This document shows positions 20,722 through 29,435 of a stretch of 47,189 bases of DNA, one piece after another. Both the position numbers and the translations under genes were made by a program. Source of the DNA: Thiomonas sp. GTDB lineage: Bacteria; Pseudomonadota; Gammaproteobacteria; Burkholderiales; Burkholderiaceae_C. The notes under the pieces were generated by a model. It was not told the DNA's origin. It saw only the letters and a list, made by a program, of their open reading frames with translations, and searched no databases. Position 1 is the stretch's first letter, and each line of letters begins with the position of its first letter. The stretch lies in assembly GCA_023255715.1 (NCBI GenBank), contig JAGDVQ010000065.1, positions 1 to 47,189 of the forward strand. The letters are read 5' to 3'.

Positions 20722-22074
20722 TCAGCCTGATGGCCTTCGGGCCACGCGCCAGAGCAGCACGGCAAAGCAACTCGCCGCGACTGCCAGGCCCGTCGTATTT
20801 CCCATCCAGAAACCCGCGGCGCCCTGCAGCGCTGGCGGGGTGAGCCCCAGGGTGTCGAACCCCAGCAGATAGCCACCGCCCAGCCCGATGCCCCAGAGGG
20901 ACAGCGCATACAGCACGCTGGGCAACACTGCGATGTGGTAGGAGCGCAGGACGAAGGCGCTGCTCGATTGCACCGCGTCAAACACCTGATAGAGCGCGAT
21001 GAAAAAAAAGAGGTGATCGGCCACGCGCTGCACCTTGGGGTCGGCGGTGTACCAGCCGATGATGTGGCCCCGTTCCAGCCAGACGATCAAGCCGATGGCC
21101 ACCGAGAGCAAGGCTGCGGTTCCCACGCCACTCCAGGCCATGTGGCGCGCAGCGCGGATGTTGCCCGCGCCGAGATGCTGGGCCACCACCGAGCCCGTTG
21201 CGATGGAAATCGACAGCGGCAGCATGTAGAGCACGGTGGCGAAATTGGCGGTGATCTGGTGCGCGGCCAGCACGGTGTTTCCGAGGCGGGCGATGAACAG
21301 CGCCATGAAGGTGAAGGCGGACACCTCGACCAGCAGACTCAGCCCGATCGGCCCACCCAGGCGAAGCAGATGCGCCTGGGCAGCCCAGTCGGGCCATTCC
21401 CAGCGCGACAACGCGGCAAACGGGCGCAGCGCGGCGCTGTATCGATGCTGGAGCAGTGCCACAGCCAGCAGACCGTACTGGGTCAGCACCGTGGCCATGG
21501 CGCAGCCGGCTGCGCCGAGTGCTGCAATGCCCCGCAGACCAAACTGATCCGGCATCAGAAACAGAGCGTTGAGCAGCAGTTTGACCAGCAGCCCGCCGAT
21601 CTGCAGGCCCGCCGTGAGCAAGGGTCTGGAGATGGCCTGGCTCAGCGCCGCATGCACCCGGAACGCCAGCGCGGCCGGCAGTCCGAAGGCCAGGATGGTG
21701 AGGTAGCGATCGACCATCGGATCGTGTGCCTGCCCGGTGAGCGCCAGCAGTGGCTGCGGCCAGAGCAGGACCGCCATGCCGACGACGCACAGGCCGACAG
21801 CAAGCCAGAGTCCCTGCCGATATCCCTCTCCCACGACCCGTGGTGTGCCTGCGCCGAAGCTGCGCCCCAGTGTGGGCAGCAGCGACTGGGTGACGCCCGA
21901 GAGCGCCACATACAACGTGATGTAGATCGCCTGGCCGATGGAGAGGGTGGCCAGATTGGCCGTGGTGGAGTAATGCCCGAGCATCACCGTGTCGGCCACG
22001 CCAAAGCCGATGACCGCAAGCTGGCCGATGAGCACGCTCACGGCCAATCGCAGCAGATCGCGCAGTGACCGCAT
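20722..22074 (-). CDS. MATE family multidrug/Na+ antiporter (NorM-like)
   Basis: A 450-residue inner-membrane protein with about twelve hydrophobic segments arranged as two homologous halves, the MATE exporter layout. Family features include VADTVMLGHYSTTANLATLSIG near the N terminus, QSLLPTLGRSFGAG, and in the second half NTVLAAHQITANFATVLYMLPLSISIATG. NorM-type members expel cationic drugs and metabolites in exchange for Na+ or H+; the natural substrate here is unknown. It lies seven bases downstream of the glycosyltransferase-like gene on the same strand, so the two are probably cotranscribed. It is followed by the oppositely oriented 130-residue gene with its terminator. Confidence 0.9.
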   Translation of the reverse strand: MRSLRDLLRLAVSVLIGQLAVIGFGVADTVMLGHYSTTANLATLSIGQAIYITLYVALSGVTQSLLPTLGRSFGAGTPRVVGEGYRQGLWLAVGLCVVGMAVLLWPQPLLALTGQAHDPMVDRYLTILAFGLPAALAFRVHAALSQAISRPLLTAGLQIGGLLVKLLLNALFLMPDQFGLRGIAALGAAGCAMATVLTQYGLLAVALLQHRYSAALRPFAALSRWEWPDWAAQAHLLRLGGPIGLSLLVEVSAFTFMALFIARLGNTVLAAHQITANFATVLYMLPLSISIATGSVVAQHLGAGNIRAARHMAWSGVGTAALLSVAIGLIVWLERGHIIGWYTADPKVQRVADHLFFFIALYQVFDAVQSSSAFVLRSYHIAVLPSVLYALSLWGIGLGGGYLLGFDTLGLTPPALQGAAGFWMGNTTGLAVAASCFAVLLWRVARRPSG

Positions 22075-22081
22075 GCCGCGT

Positions 22082-23770
22082 TCAGCGAGGGGCTGGCGTC
22101 AGCCGCTGGTAGAGCAGGATCGGCTCGTCACGTTCACCGGGGCGGCCGCCGCGCCAGATCTGCCGCCACTGCGCCGCAGGACCGGGGGCATGCGTGCCCA
22201 GTGCATAGTTGCAGTCTGCCCTGGAGAAGGCAAGACGGCTCCAGTAACCGATCAAGGCTTGCGAGGTGAGGTCGATTCCAGAAGGCTGCAGGCAGGGCGT
22301 GCCGACCCGCATGGACAGTGCGCTGTTTGTGCGCACCGCATGGGCCACGCTGATACCGACGAAGCGGTAGGTGCTGGCGTAGTTCAGTGCCGGCATCCAC
22401 AGGCTGCCAACCAGCACCCAGGCGAGCGTGACCCCGCTGGCCGACAACACCATGCCCTTCCACAGCGGGTGACGATGGCGTCCGGTGCGCCACATCACGA
22501 TCGCCGTCCAGGCCGCGGTGGCCAGCAGCGAGATGCCCACCGTGAACAGATCGAGGTCGAGATGAAAGCCGGGTGCAAGCCGCGCGATATTGGCCGCGGG
22601 CTTGGGCGGCCAGCCCGTCAGCATGGCCAGCCACATCACCCAGACCACCAGCGCCAGCAGACTGTAGAGCAGGACCGCAAACCAGTCGATTGCCGCCAGC
22701 CCGGCACGCCGCATCACAGGCAGCGCGAAGCCGGCCAGAATGGCCATCGGCGGAAGGGACAGCAAAAAGACCTTGTCGTTGTTGCCGAGCGCCAGGGCGC
22801 TGAGCAACGCCAGCAGGGACAGCGCCCAGGCCGGTTGCAGGTGCCTGGCATGCAGTGATTCGCGCCAGCGCCACAGGGCCCACAACGCAAGTGGCCAGGC
22901 TGGCCAGGTGAACCAGACGCCAATGCGGAAAAAATTGCCGACGCCCTGCCATGTCGGCCATTGACCGTGCAAGGACCAGCCGAGTTGCGATTCGGCCCAC
23001 AGACCCGATGTCAGGCCGAGCAGCAGGGCGAGCAGGGAAGGCCAGTGGCGTCTGCCCAGGTCGCGCCGCAACAGCAATGCGAGCGTGACTGTCAACAGCA
23101 CAGCGAACCAGCCGGCCGATGTCAGTGCCAGGCTGAGCAGTCCCAGGCCGATCACTGCGGCCGCGGCTCCGGCCCTGCGCGGATGCAGCGACACGCCCAA
23201 CAGCACCGCGCTGACCGCGGCGAGCTGCAGCACCTGGGTCGAGGCTTCATGGCCGCGGCCGAGCAAGCCCAGCGTGGCCAGCAAGGTGAGCAGCACGCCA
23301 TCGGCGATGGCGCGGGCATAGTCGCGCGACGCAATCGGCGACCCAAAGGCCGGCGGCACGGGTTGCGCCGCGTCATCGCGCGCAAAGTGATAGGCCGCGT
23401 ACCAGGTCAGGCTCATGCTTGCACCGAGCGCCAGCATGAACGGCAGCCGGGAAGCCAGCACCGGGCCGATCAATGTGCCGAGGGCCTGAATCGACAACGC
23501 GCCCAGCCAGTGGGTCAGCCAGCCACCGCGGATGACATGGCCGTACAACTGCGGGTGAAACCAGTCGGTCGCGCCCTGCGCCATTTGCCACATCACCGCG
23601 AAATTCAGGCCGTCTGAACGCCAGGGATCGCGGCCGATGAAGCCAGGAAGGATGTAGGCCACACAGAGCAGCAACAGCAGGGGACGCGGCAGTTTGCTGA
23701 CCGCGTCGGCCTTCAGCGCGGGGCGCGTCGGCGGCCTGCGGGTCTGTCCGTGCGAGAAGGCCGAACTCAT
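22082..23770 (-). CDS. Polytopic GT-C (family 39-like) membrane glycosyltransferase-type protein
   Basis: A 562-residue integral membrane protein with ten or more hydrophobic segments. The first periplasmic loop (GFIGRDPWRSDGLNFAVMWQM, then TDWFHPQLYGH) has the acidic residues and aromatic pattern seen in GT-C enzymes such as ArnT and protein mannosyltransferases, which use polyprenyl-phosphate sugars. It resembles arnT in this window in general design but is clearly a different protein, and its sugar and acceptor cannot be named. It lies downstream of rpmE2 past a terminator hairpin and directly upstream of the MATE gene. The first 25 residues are polar and a later start is possible. Confidence 0.75.
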   Translation of the reverse strand: MSSAFSHGQTRRPPTRPALKADAVSKLPRPLLLLLCVAYILPGFIGRDPWRSDGLNFAVMWQMAQGATDWFHPQLYGHVIRGGWLTHWLGALSIQALGTLIGPVLASRLPFMLALGASMSLTWYAAYHFARDDAAQPVPPAFGSPIASRDYARAIADGVLLTLLATLGLLGRGHEASTQVLQLAAVSAVLLGVSLHPRRAGAAAAVIGLGLLSLALTSAGWFAVLLTVTLALLLRRDLGRRHWPSLLALLLGLTSGLWAESQLGWSLHGQWPTWQGVGNFFRIGVWFTWPAWPLALWALWRWRESLHARHLQPAWALSLLALLSALALGNNDKVFLLSLPPMAILAGFALPVMRRAGLAAIDWFAVLLYSLLALVVWVMWLAMLTGWPPKPAANIARLAPGFHLDLDLFTVGISLLATAAWTAIVMWRTGRHRHPLWKGMVLSASGVTLAWVLVGSLWMPALNYASTYRFVGISVAHAVRTNSALSMRVGTPCLQPSGIDLTSQALIGYWSRLAFSRADCNYALGTHAPGPAAQWRQIWRGGRPGERDEPILLYQRLTPAPR

Positions 23771-23807
23771 CGGGAGAATCTTCGGAATGGGCGTTGCGTC
23801 TGATCTG

Positions 23808-23836
23808 AAAAAGACAACGGGCAGCCGCGCTGCCCG
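23808..23836 (-). terminator. Intrinsic terminator downstream of rpmE2
   Basis: Read on the minus strand, CGGGCAGC-GCG-GCTGCCCG forms an eight-base-pair stem with a three-base loop, followed by TTGTCTTTTT. It lies 50 bases after the rpmE2 stop and 38 bases before the start of the membrane glycosyltransferase-type gene. It therefore separates the ribosomal gene from the two transporter-like genes. Confidence 0.75.
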
Positions 23837-23886
23837 TGATCTGCATCTGCATCGGGTCGTGACAACCCGGATTGGCCGCCAGGTGC

Positions 23887-24147
23887 TCAGGCCTTGCCGG
23901 TCGCCTTGGCGAATTTCTGGCGGAACTTCTCGACACGGCCACCCAGAGTGTCGACGCTCTTTTGTTGACCGGTGTAGAAGGGATGCGACTCCGCGCTGGT
24001 TTCCACCTTGTACAGGGGGACTTCGCGCCCATCGTCGAGCTTGATGGTTTCGCGTGTCTGCGCCGTGGAGGAGATGATGATTTTCGAGCCGGTGGACAGG
24101 TCGAGGAAGCAGACGTCGCGGTATTGGGGGTGGATTCCAGGTTTCAT
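23887..24147 (-). CDS. rpmE2: Ribosomal protein L31 type B
   Basis: An 86-residue L31 of the type B (zinc-independent) class. It starts [20 protein letters not shown], lacks the CxxC zinc motifs of type A L31, and contains the family block ESHPFYTGQ and the tail [12 protein letters not shown]31 bridges the two ribosomal subunits. AAGGA lies seven bases before ATG 24147, which decides the start over the longer ORF at 24207. It follows rho with a 133-base gap on the same strand, an order common in Burkholderiales. Whether a type A paralogue exists elsewhere, as expected if this copy serves zinc limitation, cannot be seen. Confidence 0.95.
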   Translation of the reverse strand: MKPGIHPQYRDVCFLDLSTGSKIIISSTAQTRETIKLDDGREVPLYKVETSAESHPFYTGQQKSVDTLGGRVEKFRQKFAKATGKA

Positions 24148-24253
24148 TTCAGTTCCTTGGGGTTCAGCTAGCCGCCGACGCGCGTGAAAATCATGCAGCA
24201 AAAGCATGCAGGGCTACACAACACTCTGCAGTCGGTACTTGGCAAAGCGCGAG

Positions 24254-24259
24254 ATTATC
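24254..24259 (-). promoter_or_regulatory. Extended -10 promoter candidate for rpmE2
   Basis: On the minus strand, TGC-GATAAT reads as an extended -10 element just after the rho stop. A TTGAGG lies 19 bases upstream, a poor -35 at long spacing. It would give rpmE2 a leader of about 100 bases, long enough for regulation by structure. No terminator for rho with a T tract is visible, so read-through from rho is also possible. Confidence 0.4.
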
Positions 24260-24280
24260 GCAGATTTTTTTGGTACCGCC

Positions 24281-25543
24281 TCAACCACCGCGGCGCATCA
24301 TGTCGAAGAACTCGGCGTTGTTCTTGGTCTGCTTCATTTTGTCGAGCAGAAATTCCATCGCCTGAATTTCGTCCATGGGGTAGAGCAGTTTGCGCAGAAT
24401 CCAGGCTTTCTGCAGGACTTCCGGCTTGAGCAGCAGTTCTTCGCGGCGCGTGCCGGAGCGGTTGATCAACATGGCCGGATAGACGCGTTTTTCGGACAGG
24501 CGACGATCGAGGTGGATTTCCATATTGCCGGTGCCCTTGAATTCTTCGTAGATCACCTCGTCCATGCGGCTACCGGTGTCGACCAGCGCGGTGCCAATGA
24601 TGGTCAGCGAGCCGCCCTCCTCGATGTTGCGCGCGGCACCGAAAAAGCGCTTGGGTCGCTGCAGGGCGTTGGCATCGACGCCACCCGTGAGAATCTTGCC
24701 GGAAGTCGGGATGACCGTGTTGTAGGCGCGCGCCAGGCGCGTGATGGAGTCGAGCAGGATGACCACATCCTTTTTCAGTTCGACCAGACGCTTGGCCTTT
24801 TCGATCACCATTTCCGCGACCTGCACATGGCGCACCGCGGGTTCGTCGAAGGTGGAACTCACCACTTCACCGCGCACAGAGCGCTGCATTTCGGTCACTT
24901 CCTCCGGGCGCTCGTCGATCAGCAGCACGATGAGCACCACCTCGGGATGATTGGCGGTGATGGCATGCGCCAGGGCCTGCAGCATCACGGTCTTGCCGCT
25001 CTTGGGCGGGGCGACCAACAGACCGCGCTGGCCCTTGCCGATCGGCGCAATGATGTCGATCACACGGCCGATGATGTTTTCCTCACCCTTGATGTCGCGC
25101 TCCAGACGCATGTGCTCCGTGGGGAACAGCGGCGTCAGGTTCTCGAACATGATCTTGTTCTTGTTCTCTTCCGGGGTCACGCCGTTGACCCGGTCCACCT
25201 TCACCAGAGCAAAGTAGCGCTCGCCGTCTTTTGGCACGCGCACCTCACCTTCGATGGAGTCGCCGGTATGCAGATTGAAGCGGCGGATCTGGCTGGGCGA
25301 GATGTAGATGTCATCCGGCGACGCCATGTAGCTCGACTCGGGTGCGCGCAAAAAGCCGAAGCCATCGGGCAAGACTTCCAGGCAGCCGTCTCCGAACACC
25401 TGCTCGCCGTTACGCGCCACGCGCTTGAGAATGGCGAACATCAGTTCCTGCTTGCGCAGACGACTTGCGTTCTCAATCTCGAACGATTGCGCCATTTCAA
25501 GCAGCTTGGAGACGTGTGTCGCTTTGAGTTCGGACAGATGCAT
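24281..25543 (-). CDS. rho: Transcription termination factor Rho
   Basis: Rho is the hexameric RNA-dependent ATPase that ends transcription at C-rich unstructured RNA. The 420-residue protein has the N-terminal helical domain ([18 protein letters not shown]), the RNA-binding cold-shock-like fold with GFGFLR at 61-66, and the ATPase core with Walker A PPKSGKT at 179-185. The C-terminal motor region has [20 protein letters not shown]. The length equals the usual 420 residues, which fixes the start at ATG 25543 rather than the long ORF-track start at 25996, which runs through trxA. It follows trxA by 218 bases that form a C-rich leader. Confidence 0.97.
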   Translation of the reverse strand: MHLSELKATHVSKLLEMAQSFEIENASRLRKQELMFAILKRVARNGEQVFGDGCLEVLPDGFGFLRAPESSYMASPDDIYISPSQIRRFNLHTGDSIEGEVRVPKDGERYFALVKVDRVNGVTPEENKNKIMFENLTPLFPTEHMRLERDIKGEENIIGRVIDIIAPIGKGQRGLLVAPPKSGKTVMLQALAHAITANHPEVVLIVLLIDERPEEVTEMQRSVRGEVVSSTFDEPAVRHVQVAEMVIEKAKRLVELKKDVVILLDSITRLARAYNTVIPTSGKILTGGVDANALQRPKRFFGAARNIEEGGSLTIIGTALVDTGSRMDEVIYEEFKGTGNMEIHLDRRLSEKRVYPAMLINRSGTRREELLLKPEVLQKAWILRKLLYPMDEIQAMEFLLDKMKQTKNNAEFFDMMRRGG

Positions 25544-25761
25544 GGTGAAAAGCTCGGGAGGGGAAGTCTGCAGTCGGGTCTGTCGTGACCTGAACTGTGC
25601 ATGAACCTGGACATGGCCCACGCGAAGCAGCAACAAGAGAGAGGGGGAAGAACAGGCCGTGTGGGGGGTATCACGGCTGGCGATTGGCTTTGTGAGGCCA
25701 GGCGCGTAAAGAGGCTGCGCGGTGGCGGTCATCACGACCGCGACCGCACAACTGAGAGAAA
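25544..25761 (-). promoter_or_regulatory. C-rich rho leader, possible autoregulatory rut region
   Basis: The 218-base gap between trxA and rho holds no gene. The transcribed strand is pyrimidine-rich: in the RNA copied from 25621-25680 I count 27 C against 11 G by hand, including runs such as CCCCCCACA and CTTCCCCCTCTCTC. Such a C-over-G bubble is the usual feature of Rho-loading sites, and rho is known to limit its own expression in its leader in other bacteria. No clear intrinsic terminator or consensus promoter is visible. Confidence 0.45.
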
Positions 25762-26091
25762 TTATAGATGGGCGTCGACGAAGGCGGTCAGTTGAGACTT
25801 GGAGGCCGCGCCAACCTTGTTGCCCGCAAGCTCGCCGTTCTTGAACAGCAGCAGGGTGGGAATGCCGCGAATTCCGAACTTTGCAGGGATGGAGCGGTTT
25901 TCGTCCACGTTGACTTTCATGATGGCGAGCTTGCCTTGGTATTCGCTGGCCATCTCGTCCAGGGTCGGGGCGATCATGCGGCAGGGGCCGCACCACTCGG
26001 CCCAGAAGTCCACGAGCACGGGCACGCCAGACTTGAGCACATCCTGCTCGAAATTGGCGTCATTGGTATGTTTGATCAGTTCGCTAGCCAT
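25762..26091 (-). CDS. trxA: Thioredoxin 1
   Basis: The 109-residue protein is a classical thioredoxin, the general cytoplasmic disulfide reductant that feeds ribonucleotide reductase, methionine sulfoxide reductases and others. The active site WCGPC is at residues 33-37, the cis-proline loop [11 protein letters not shown] follows at about 75, and the length is standard. GAGGTGACC places a ribosome-binding site directly before ATG 26091; the ORF-track extension to 26157 is not family-like. It lies between ffs and rho on the same strand. A small inverted repeat, ACTGAT-CCTGA-ATCAGT (26161-26177), sits in its upstream region. Confidence 0.97.
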   Translation of the reverse strand: MASELIKHTNDANFEQDVLKSGVPVLVDFWAEWCGPCRMIAPTLDEMASEYQGKLAIMKVNVDENRSIPAKFGIRGIPTLLLFKNGELAGNKVGAASKSQLTAFVDAHL

Positions 26092-26248
26092 GGTCACCTC
26101 GATAGAAAGATTTGATGGGAATTTTGACACAAATTGCCGCGGTGGCGCTGATCGCAACGGACTGATCCTGAATCAGTGACTGGGCAAACACCGTGGGGAA
26201 TCGCAAGTCCGACCGCATGACGGCAAGGGCGGGCGATGCCGGAATTGG

Positions 26249-26350
26249 GGTGACGAGCCGTTCCCCCGGCACTCTCGGTAAACGGCTGTGGCTGCTTCGT
26301 TCCCGACCTGACCAAGTTCACCGCGCCGCGATGCGAGGCGGCCCGTCACC
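26249..26350 (-). ncRNA. ffs: 4.5S signal recognition particle RNA
   Basis: On the minus strand this 102-base segment has the conserved SRP RNA apical core: GGTCAGGTCGGGAACGAAGC followed by AGCCA, where Ffh binds. The ends GGTGACG and CGTCACC are complementary, closing the long hairpin typical of the small bacterial SRP RNA. Together with Ffh it targets nascent membrane proteins to the inner membrane. The length is within the usual range of small SRP RNAs. The ends are placed from base pairing and may be off by a few bases. It lies between the arn operon and trxA, with its own -10 box just upstream. Confidence 0.92.
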
Positions 26351-26354
26351 GCGC

Positions 26355-26360
26355 ATTCTA
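26355..26360 (-). promoter_or_regulatory. -10 box of the ffs promoter
   Basis: On the minus strand TAGAAT lies five bases before the predicted 5' end of the SRP RNA, the right distance for a -10 hexamer. No good -35 hexamer is seen at 16-18 bases. The box lies in the 84-base gap after the last arn gene and supports independent transcription of ffs. Confidence 0.6.
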
Positions 26361-26434
26361 TGTTGTTTCGCTCCGGCCGGACCTCAGGGCCGATCCGCTT
26401 CATGCTGACTTTCGCTTCCTGTGGGATGCGTGCT

Positions 26435-27490
26435 TCAGTTGCCCGCTTCATCCATCAGCGCCCGGGCCTGGGCAATGTGGCCGCGGTAGGCGTCGAAAAT
26501 CTTGCGCAGCGCGGTGTCCATGTCGGCCTTGGGCGCCCAGTTCAGATCGTGCATGGTGTTGGCGATCTTGGGCACGCGGTTCTGCACGTCCTGGTAGCCC
26601 TTGCCGTAGTAGGCGCCGGAGCTGGTTTCGACGAGTTGGACCTGTTTGGCGGAATCGGCGTATTCAGGCACGGAGGCGGCGATGCGCAGCATGCGCTCGG
26701 CCAGTTCGCGGATGGAGTGATTGTTGGCCGGGTTGCCGATGTTGTAGATCTGGCCGCTGGCCACGCCATCCCTGTTCTCGATGATTTTCATCAGCGCGTC
26801 GATGCCGTCGTCGATGTCGGTGAAGGCGCGTTTTTGCTGACCGCCGTCGACCAGGCTGATGGCCTCACCGCGCACGATGTGGCCGAGGAACTGCGTGACC
26901 ACGCGCGAGCTGCCTTCCTTTGCCGAAAAGATGTTGTCCAGCCCGGCGCCGATCCAGTTGAAGGGGCGGAACAGGGTGTAGTCCAGCCCTTCCTGCTGGC
27001 CGTAGGCGGCAATCACCCGGTCCATGAGCTGCTTGGAGCAGGCATAGATCCAGCGTGGCTTGTTGATCGGGCCGTAGGTGAGAGGCGAGTTCTCGGGGTC
27101 GAATTCGGCGTCGCTGCTCATGCCGTACACCTCGGAGGTGGACGGGAACACCAGACGTTTGCGATGTTTGACCGCGGCGCGCACGATGGGCAGGTTGGCC
27201 TCGAAGTCGAGCTCGAACACGCGCAGCGGTGCTTTCACATAGGTGGCGGGTGTGGCGATGGCCACCAGCGGCAGGATCACATCGCACTTGCGCACGTGGT
27301 ATTCGATCCACTCCTTGTTGATGGTGATGTCGCCCTCGAAAAACTTGAAGCGGGGATTGCCGGTCAGTTCTTCGACACGGTCGGCATTCATGTCCATGCC
27401 GTACACCTGCCAGTCGGTGGTGGCGAGGATGCGTTTGGAGAGGTGGTGGCCAATGAAGCCGTTGACGCCGAGGATGAGGATTTTTTTCAT
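26435..27490 (-). CDS. UDP-glucuronate oxidative decarboxylase (ArnA C-terminal half as a separate gene)
   Basis: This 351-residue short-chain dehydrogenase matches the C-terminal domain of E. coli ArnA. That domain oxidises and decarboxylates UDP-glucuronic acid to UDP-4-keto-arabinose with NAD. The NAD loop GVNGFIG is at 8-14, the catalytic Ser119-Glu120 in TSEVYGM, the Tyr149-x3-Lys153 pair in RWIYACSKQ, and the proton-donor arginine in QQKRAFTDI (221). These correspond to the key residues known in ArnA, so activity is expected. It overlaps the formyltransferase gene by four bases (ATGA), so the two halves of ArnA are made as separate, coupled proteins. It is the last gene of the arn operon. 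Confidence 0.92.
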   Translation of the reverse strand: MKKILILGVNGFIGHHLSKRILATTDWQVYGMDMNADRVEELTGNPRFKFFEGDITINKEWIEYHVRKCDVILPLVAIATPATYVKAPLRVFELDFEANLPIVRAAVKHRKRLVFPSTSEVYGMSSDAEFDPENSPLTYGPINKPRWIYACSKQLMDRVIAAYGQQEGLDYTLFRPFNWIGAGLDNIFSAKEGSSRVVTQFLGHIVRGEAISLVDGGQQKRAFTDIDDGIDALMKIIENRDGVASGQIYNIGNPANNHSIRELAERMLRIAASVPEYADSAKQVQLVETSSGAYYGKGYQDVQNRVPKIANTMHDLNWAPKADMDTALRKIFDAYRGHIAQARALMDEAGN

Positions 27491-28416
27491 GATTGCAGTC
27501 CTGCGAGGCTTGAGAATTGTTGTGCGCTCAGGGGGTGACCGGGCTGGTCAGCGGCCCAGAGTTCCAGGAGGTGGATCACGCCGCCATCGGCCGCCCTGGC
27601 GAGCATTTGCCCGCCAGCGACAGCTGGGCCGACCGGGGTTGATGCCGCCAGCAGCCCGGCCAGTTCAGGACGTGCCAGGCGGGCGCGGGCGACGATGAAC
27701 CGATGGCCGCCCAGATCGAAAAAGGCGCCGGGGTAGGGCGGTGCGACAGCGCGGATGAGGTTGTAGACCGACTGCGCCGGTTGCGCCCAGTCGATGCGGC
27801 CATCTTCGGGCTTGCGGCCGCCAAAGTAGCTGCCTTCGGCGAGCGCGTTGGCGCGGCGCGGAACCTCGCCGCGCTGCAGTTGGGGCAACACCGTCCAAAG
27901 GGCAATTTCGGCGGCCACGGTGAGTTTGTCGAACACGTCTTTGGCCGTGTCGTCGGGCAGGATGGGCACGGCCTGCTGCGCGACGATGTCGCCCGCGTCG
28001 GGCTTGATGTCCATGACATGCAGCGTGGCGCCGGTCTCGGTTTCGCCATGCAGCACGGCCCAGTTCACTGGCACGCGGCCGCGATATTTCGGCAGCAGCG
28101 ATCCGTGCATGTTCAGCGCGGCAATGCGCGCCGCGGCCAGCAGCGGCGCAGGCAGCATGCGACGGAAGTAGAAGGAAAACAGGTAATCGGGGGCAAGCGC
28201 GACCACCCGATCGATCAGTGCGCCGTCCACGGCCTCGTCCACATAGGCCACCGGAATGCCCGCTTCGACCGCCACATCGGCGACGCGGTCGAACCAGAGG
28301 GTTTCGGTCGGGCTGTCCGGGTGGGTGATGACGAGATCGACCTGCACGCCGCGCGCCAGCAAGGTCTTGAGGCAGCGCACCCCGACATTGTGATAGGCAA
28401 AGACGACGGCTCTCAC
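27487..28416 (-). CDS. UDP-Ara4N formyltransferase (ArnA N-terminal half as a separate gene)
   Basis: A 309-residue formyltransferase like the N-terminal domain of ArnA, which uses 10-formyl-tetrahydrofolate to N-formylate UDP-4-amino-4-deoxy-L-arabinose. The catalytic triad is present with the same numbering as in E. coli ArnA: Asn102 and His104 in NMHGSLLPKYRGR, and Asp140 in PDAGD. The C-terminal part has the OB-like domain (VAPPYPGAFF). It overlaps arnC by four bases and the decarboxylase gene by four bases. In enterobacteria both activities are fused in one polypeptide; here they are separate genes. Confidence 0.92.
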   Translation of the reverse strand: MRAVVFAYHNVGVRCLKTLLARGVQVDLVITHPDSPTETLWFDRVADVAVEAGIPVAYVDEAVDGALIDRVVALAPDYLFSFYFRRMLPAPLLAAARIAALNMHGSLLPKYRGRVPVNWAVLHGETETGATLHVMDIKPDAGDIVAQQAVPILPDDTAKDVFDKLTVAAEIALWTVLPQLQRGEVPRRANALAEGSYFGGRKPEDGRIDWAQPAQSVYNLIRAVAPPYPGAFFDLGGHRFIVARARLARPELAGLLAASTPVGPAVAGGQMLARAADGGVIHLLELWAADQPGHPLSAQQFSSLAGLQS

Positions 28417-29435
28417 GTTGTGGCGGCCTGCGTCTGGGTTGCAGGGTTGGAAGCGGGCGTCTGGTGCGGCACGAACACGCCCGGCTCGGGTGGCAAATCC
28501 TGCAGTACCGCCTGCACCAGATAGCGTGGGCGGCCGCGCACCTGTTCGTAGATGCGACCGATGTATTCCCCCAGCAGGCCGATGCTGAACAACACCACGC
28601 CGAGCAGGAAGAAGGTGATGGCGAACAGCGTGAACACGCCCTGCACCTGCGCGCCCTCGATGAAGCGTTGCACCATCAGATAGAGGAACAGTGCGCCGGA
28701 GGCCAGCGACAGCAGGATGCCCGAGTAGGACATGAGCTGCAGCGGCACCAGCGAGAACCCGGTGACCAGATCGAAGTTCAGCCGGATGAGCTTGAACAGC
28801 GAGTATTTGGAGTCTCCCGCCTGTCGCTCTTCATGGGCCACCTCGATTTCGGTGGGGTGGAGTGCGAAGGTGTAGGCCAGTGCCGGGACGAAGGTATTGG
28901 CCTCGGTGCAGCGGTTGACGGTGTCGACCACGTCGCGGCCGTAGGCGCGCAGCATGCAGCCCTGATCGGTCATGCGCACGCTGGTGATCTTTTCGCGGAT
29001 CCAGTTCATCGCCCGGCTGGCGTTGCGACGGAACCAGCTGTCCTGCCGCATGCGGCGAATGGTGCCGACGTAGTCGTAGCCCTCGCGCATCTTGGCCACC
29101 AGATTGACGATTTCCTCGGGCGGGTTCTGCAGATCGGCGTCCAGGGTCACGATGATGGGCGCGCGCGTGTGCTCGAAGCCGGCAAGGATGGCCATGTGCT
29201 GGCCGTAATTGCCGTTGAAAAGCACCACGCGGGTCACGTCAGGGCGCAGCCGTTGCTGCGCGGCCAGCAGCGCGGCGGAGCGGTCACGGCTGCCGTCGTT
29301 GACGAACAGGATTTCGTAGGGCTCGCCCAGTGCGTCGAGCGCGGGGTAGAGGCGGGCGAACAAGGCGGGCAGTCCGGCTTCTTCGTTGTAGACAGGAACG
29401 ACCACCGAAACGGCAGGATGAGAATGCAAGGTCAT
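28413..29435 (-). CDS. arnC: ArnC, undecaprenyl-phosphate 4-deoxy-4-formamido-L-arabinose transferase
   Basis: ArnC moves formylated Ara4N from UDP onto undecaprenyl phosphate at the inner face of the membrane. The 340-residue protein has an N-terminal GT2 domain (SVVVPVYNEEAGLPALFARL; acidic DXD-type motif LDADLQNPPEEI) and two C-terminal membrane segments (about residues 230-255 and 265-295) typical of the DPM1/ArnC group. The paralogues GtrB/DPM1-like enzymes look similar, but the arnB and arnA-type neighbours identify it. It overlaps arnB by four bases and the formyltransferase by four bases, showing tight translational coupling. Confidence 0.93.
   Translation of the reverse strand: MTLHSHPAVSVVVPVYNEEAGLPALFARLYPALDALGEPYEILFVNDGSRDRSAALLAAQQRLRPDVTRVVLFNGNYGQHMAILAGFEHTRAPIIVTLDADLQNPPEEIVNLVAKMREGYDYVGTIRRMRQDSWFRRNASRAMNWIREKITSVRMTDQGCMLRAYGRDVVDTVNRCTEANTFVPALAYTFALHPTEIEVAHEERQAGDSKYSLFKLIRLNFDLVTGFSLVPLQLMSYSGILLSLASGALFLYLMVQRFIEGAQVQGVFTLFAITFFLLGVVLFSIGLLGEYIGRIYEQVRGRPRYLVQAVLQDLPPEPGVFVPHQTPASNPATQTQAATT

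Noticed and set aside
26161-26177. Inverted repeat ACTGAT-CCTGA-ATCAGT between ffs and trxA.
   Set aside because: A short six-base arm without a T tract or known operator match; noted in the trxA entry but not called as a site.
27703-28524. Plus-strand ORFs of 270-600 residues opposite the arn operon (27703-28524, 28464-29615, 29444-30598, 31028-32812).
   Set aside because: All lie antisense to arn genes with intact catalytic motifs and show the His/Gln/Arg-rich composition typical of GC-rich shadows.
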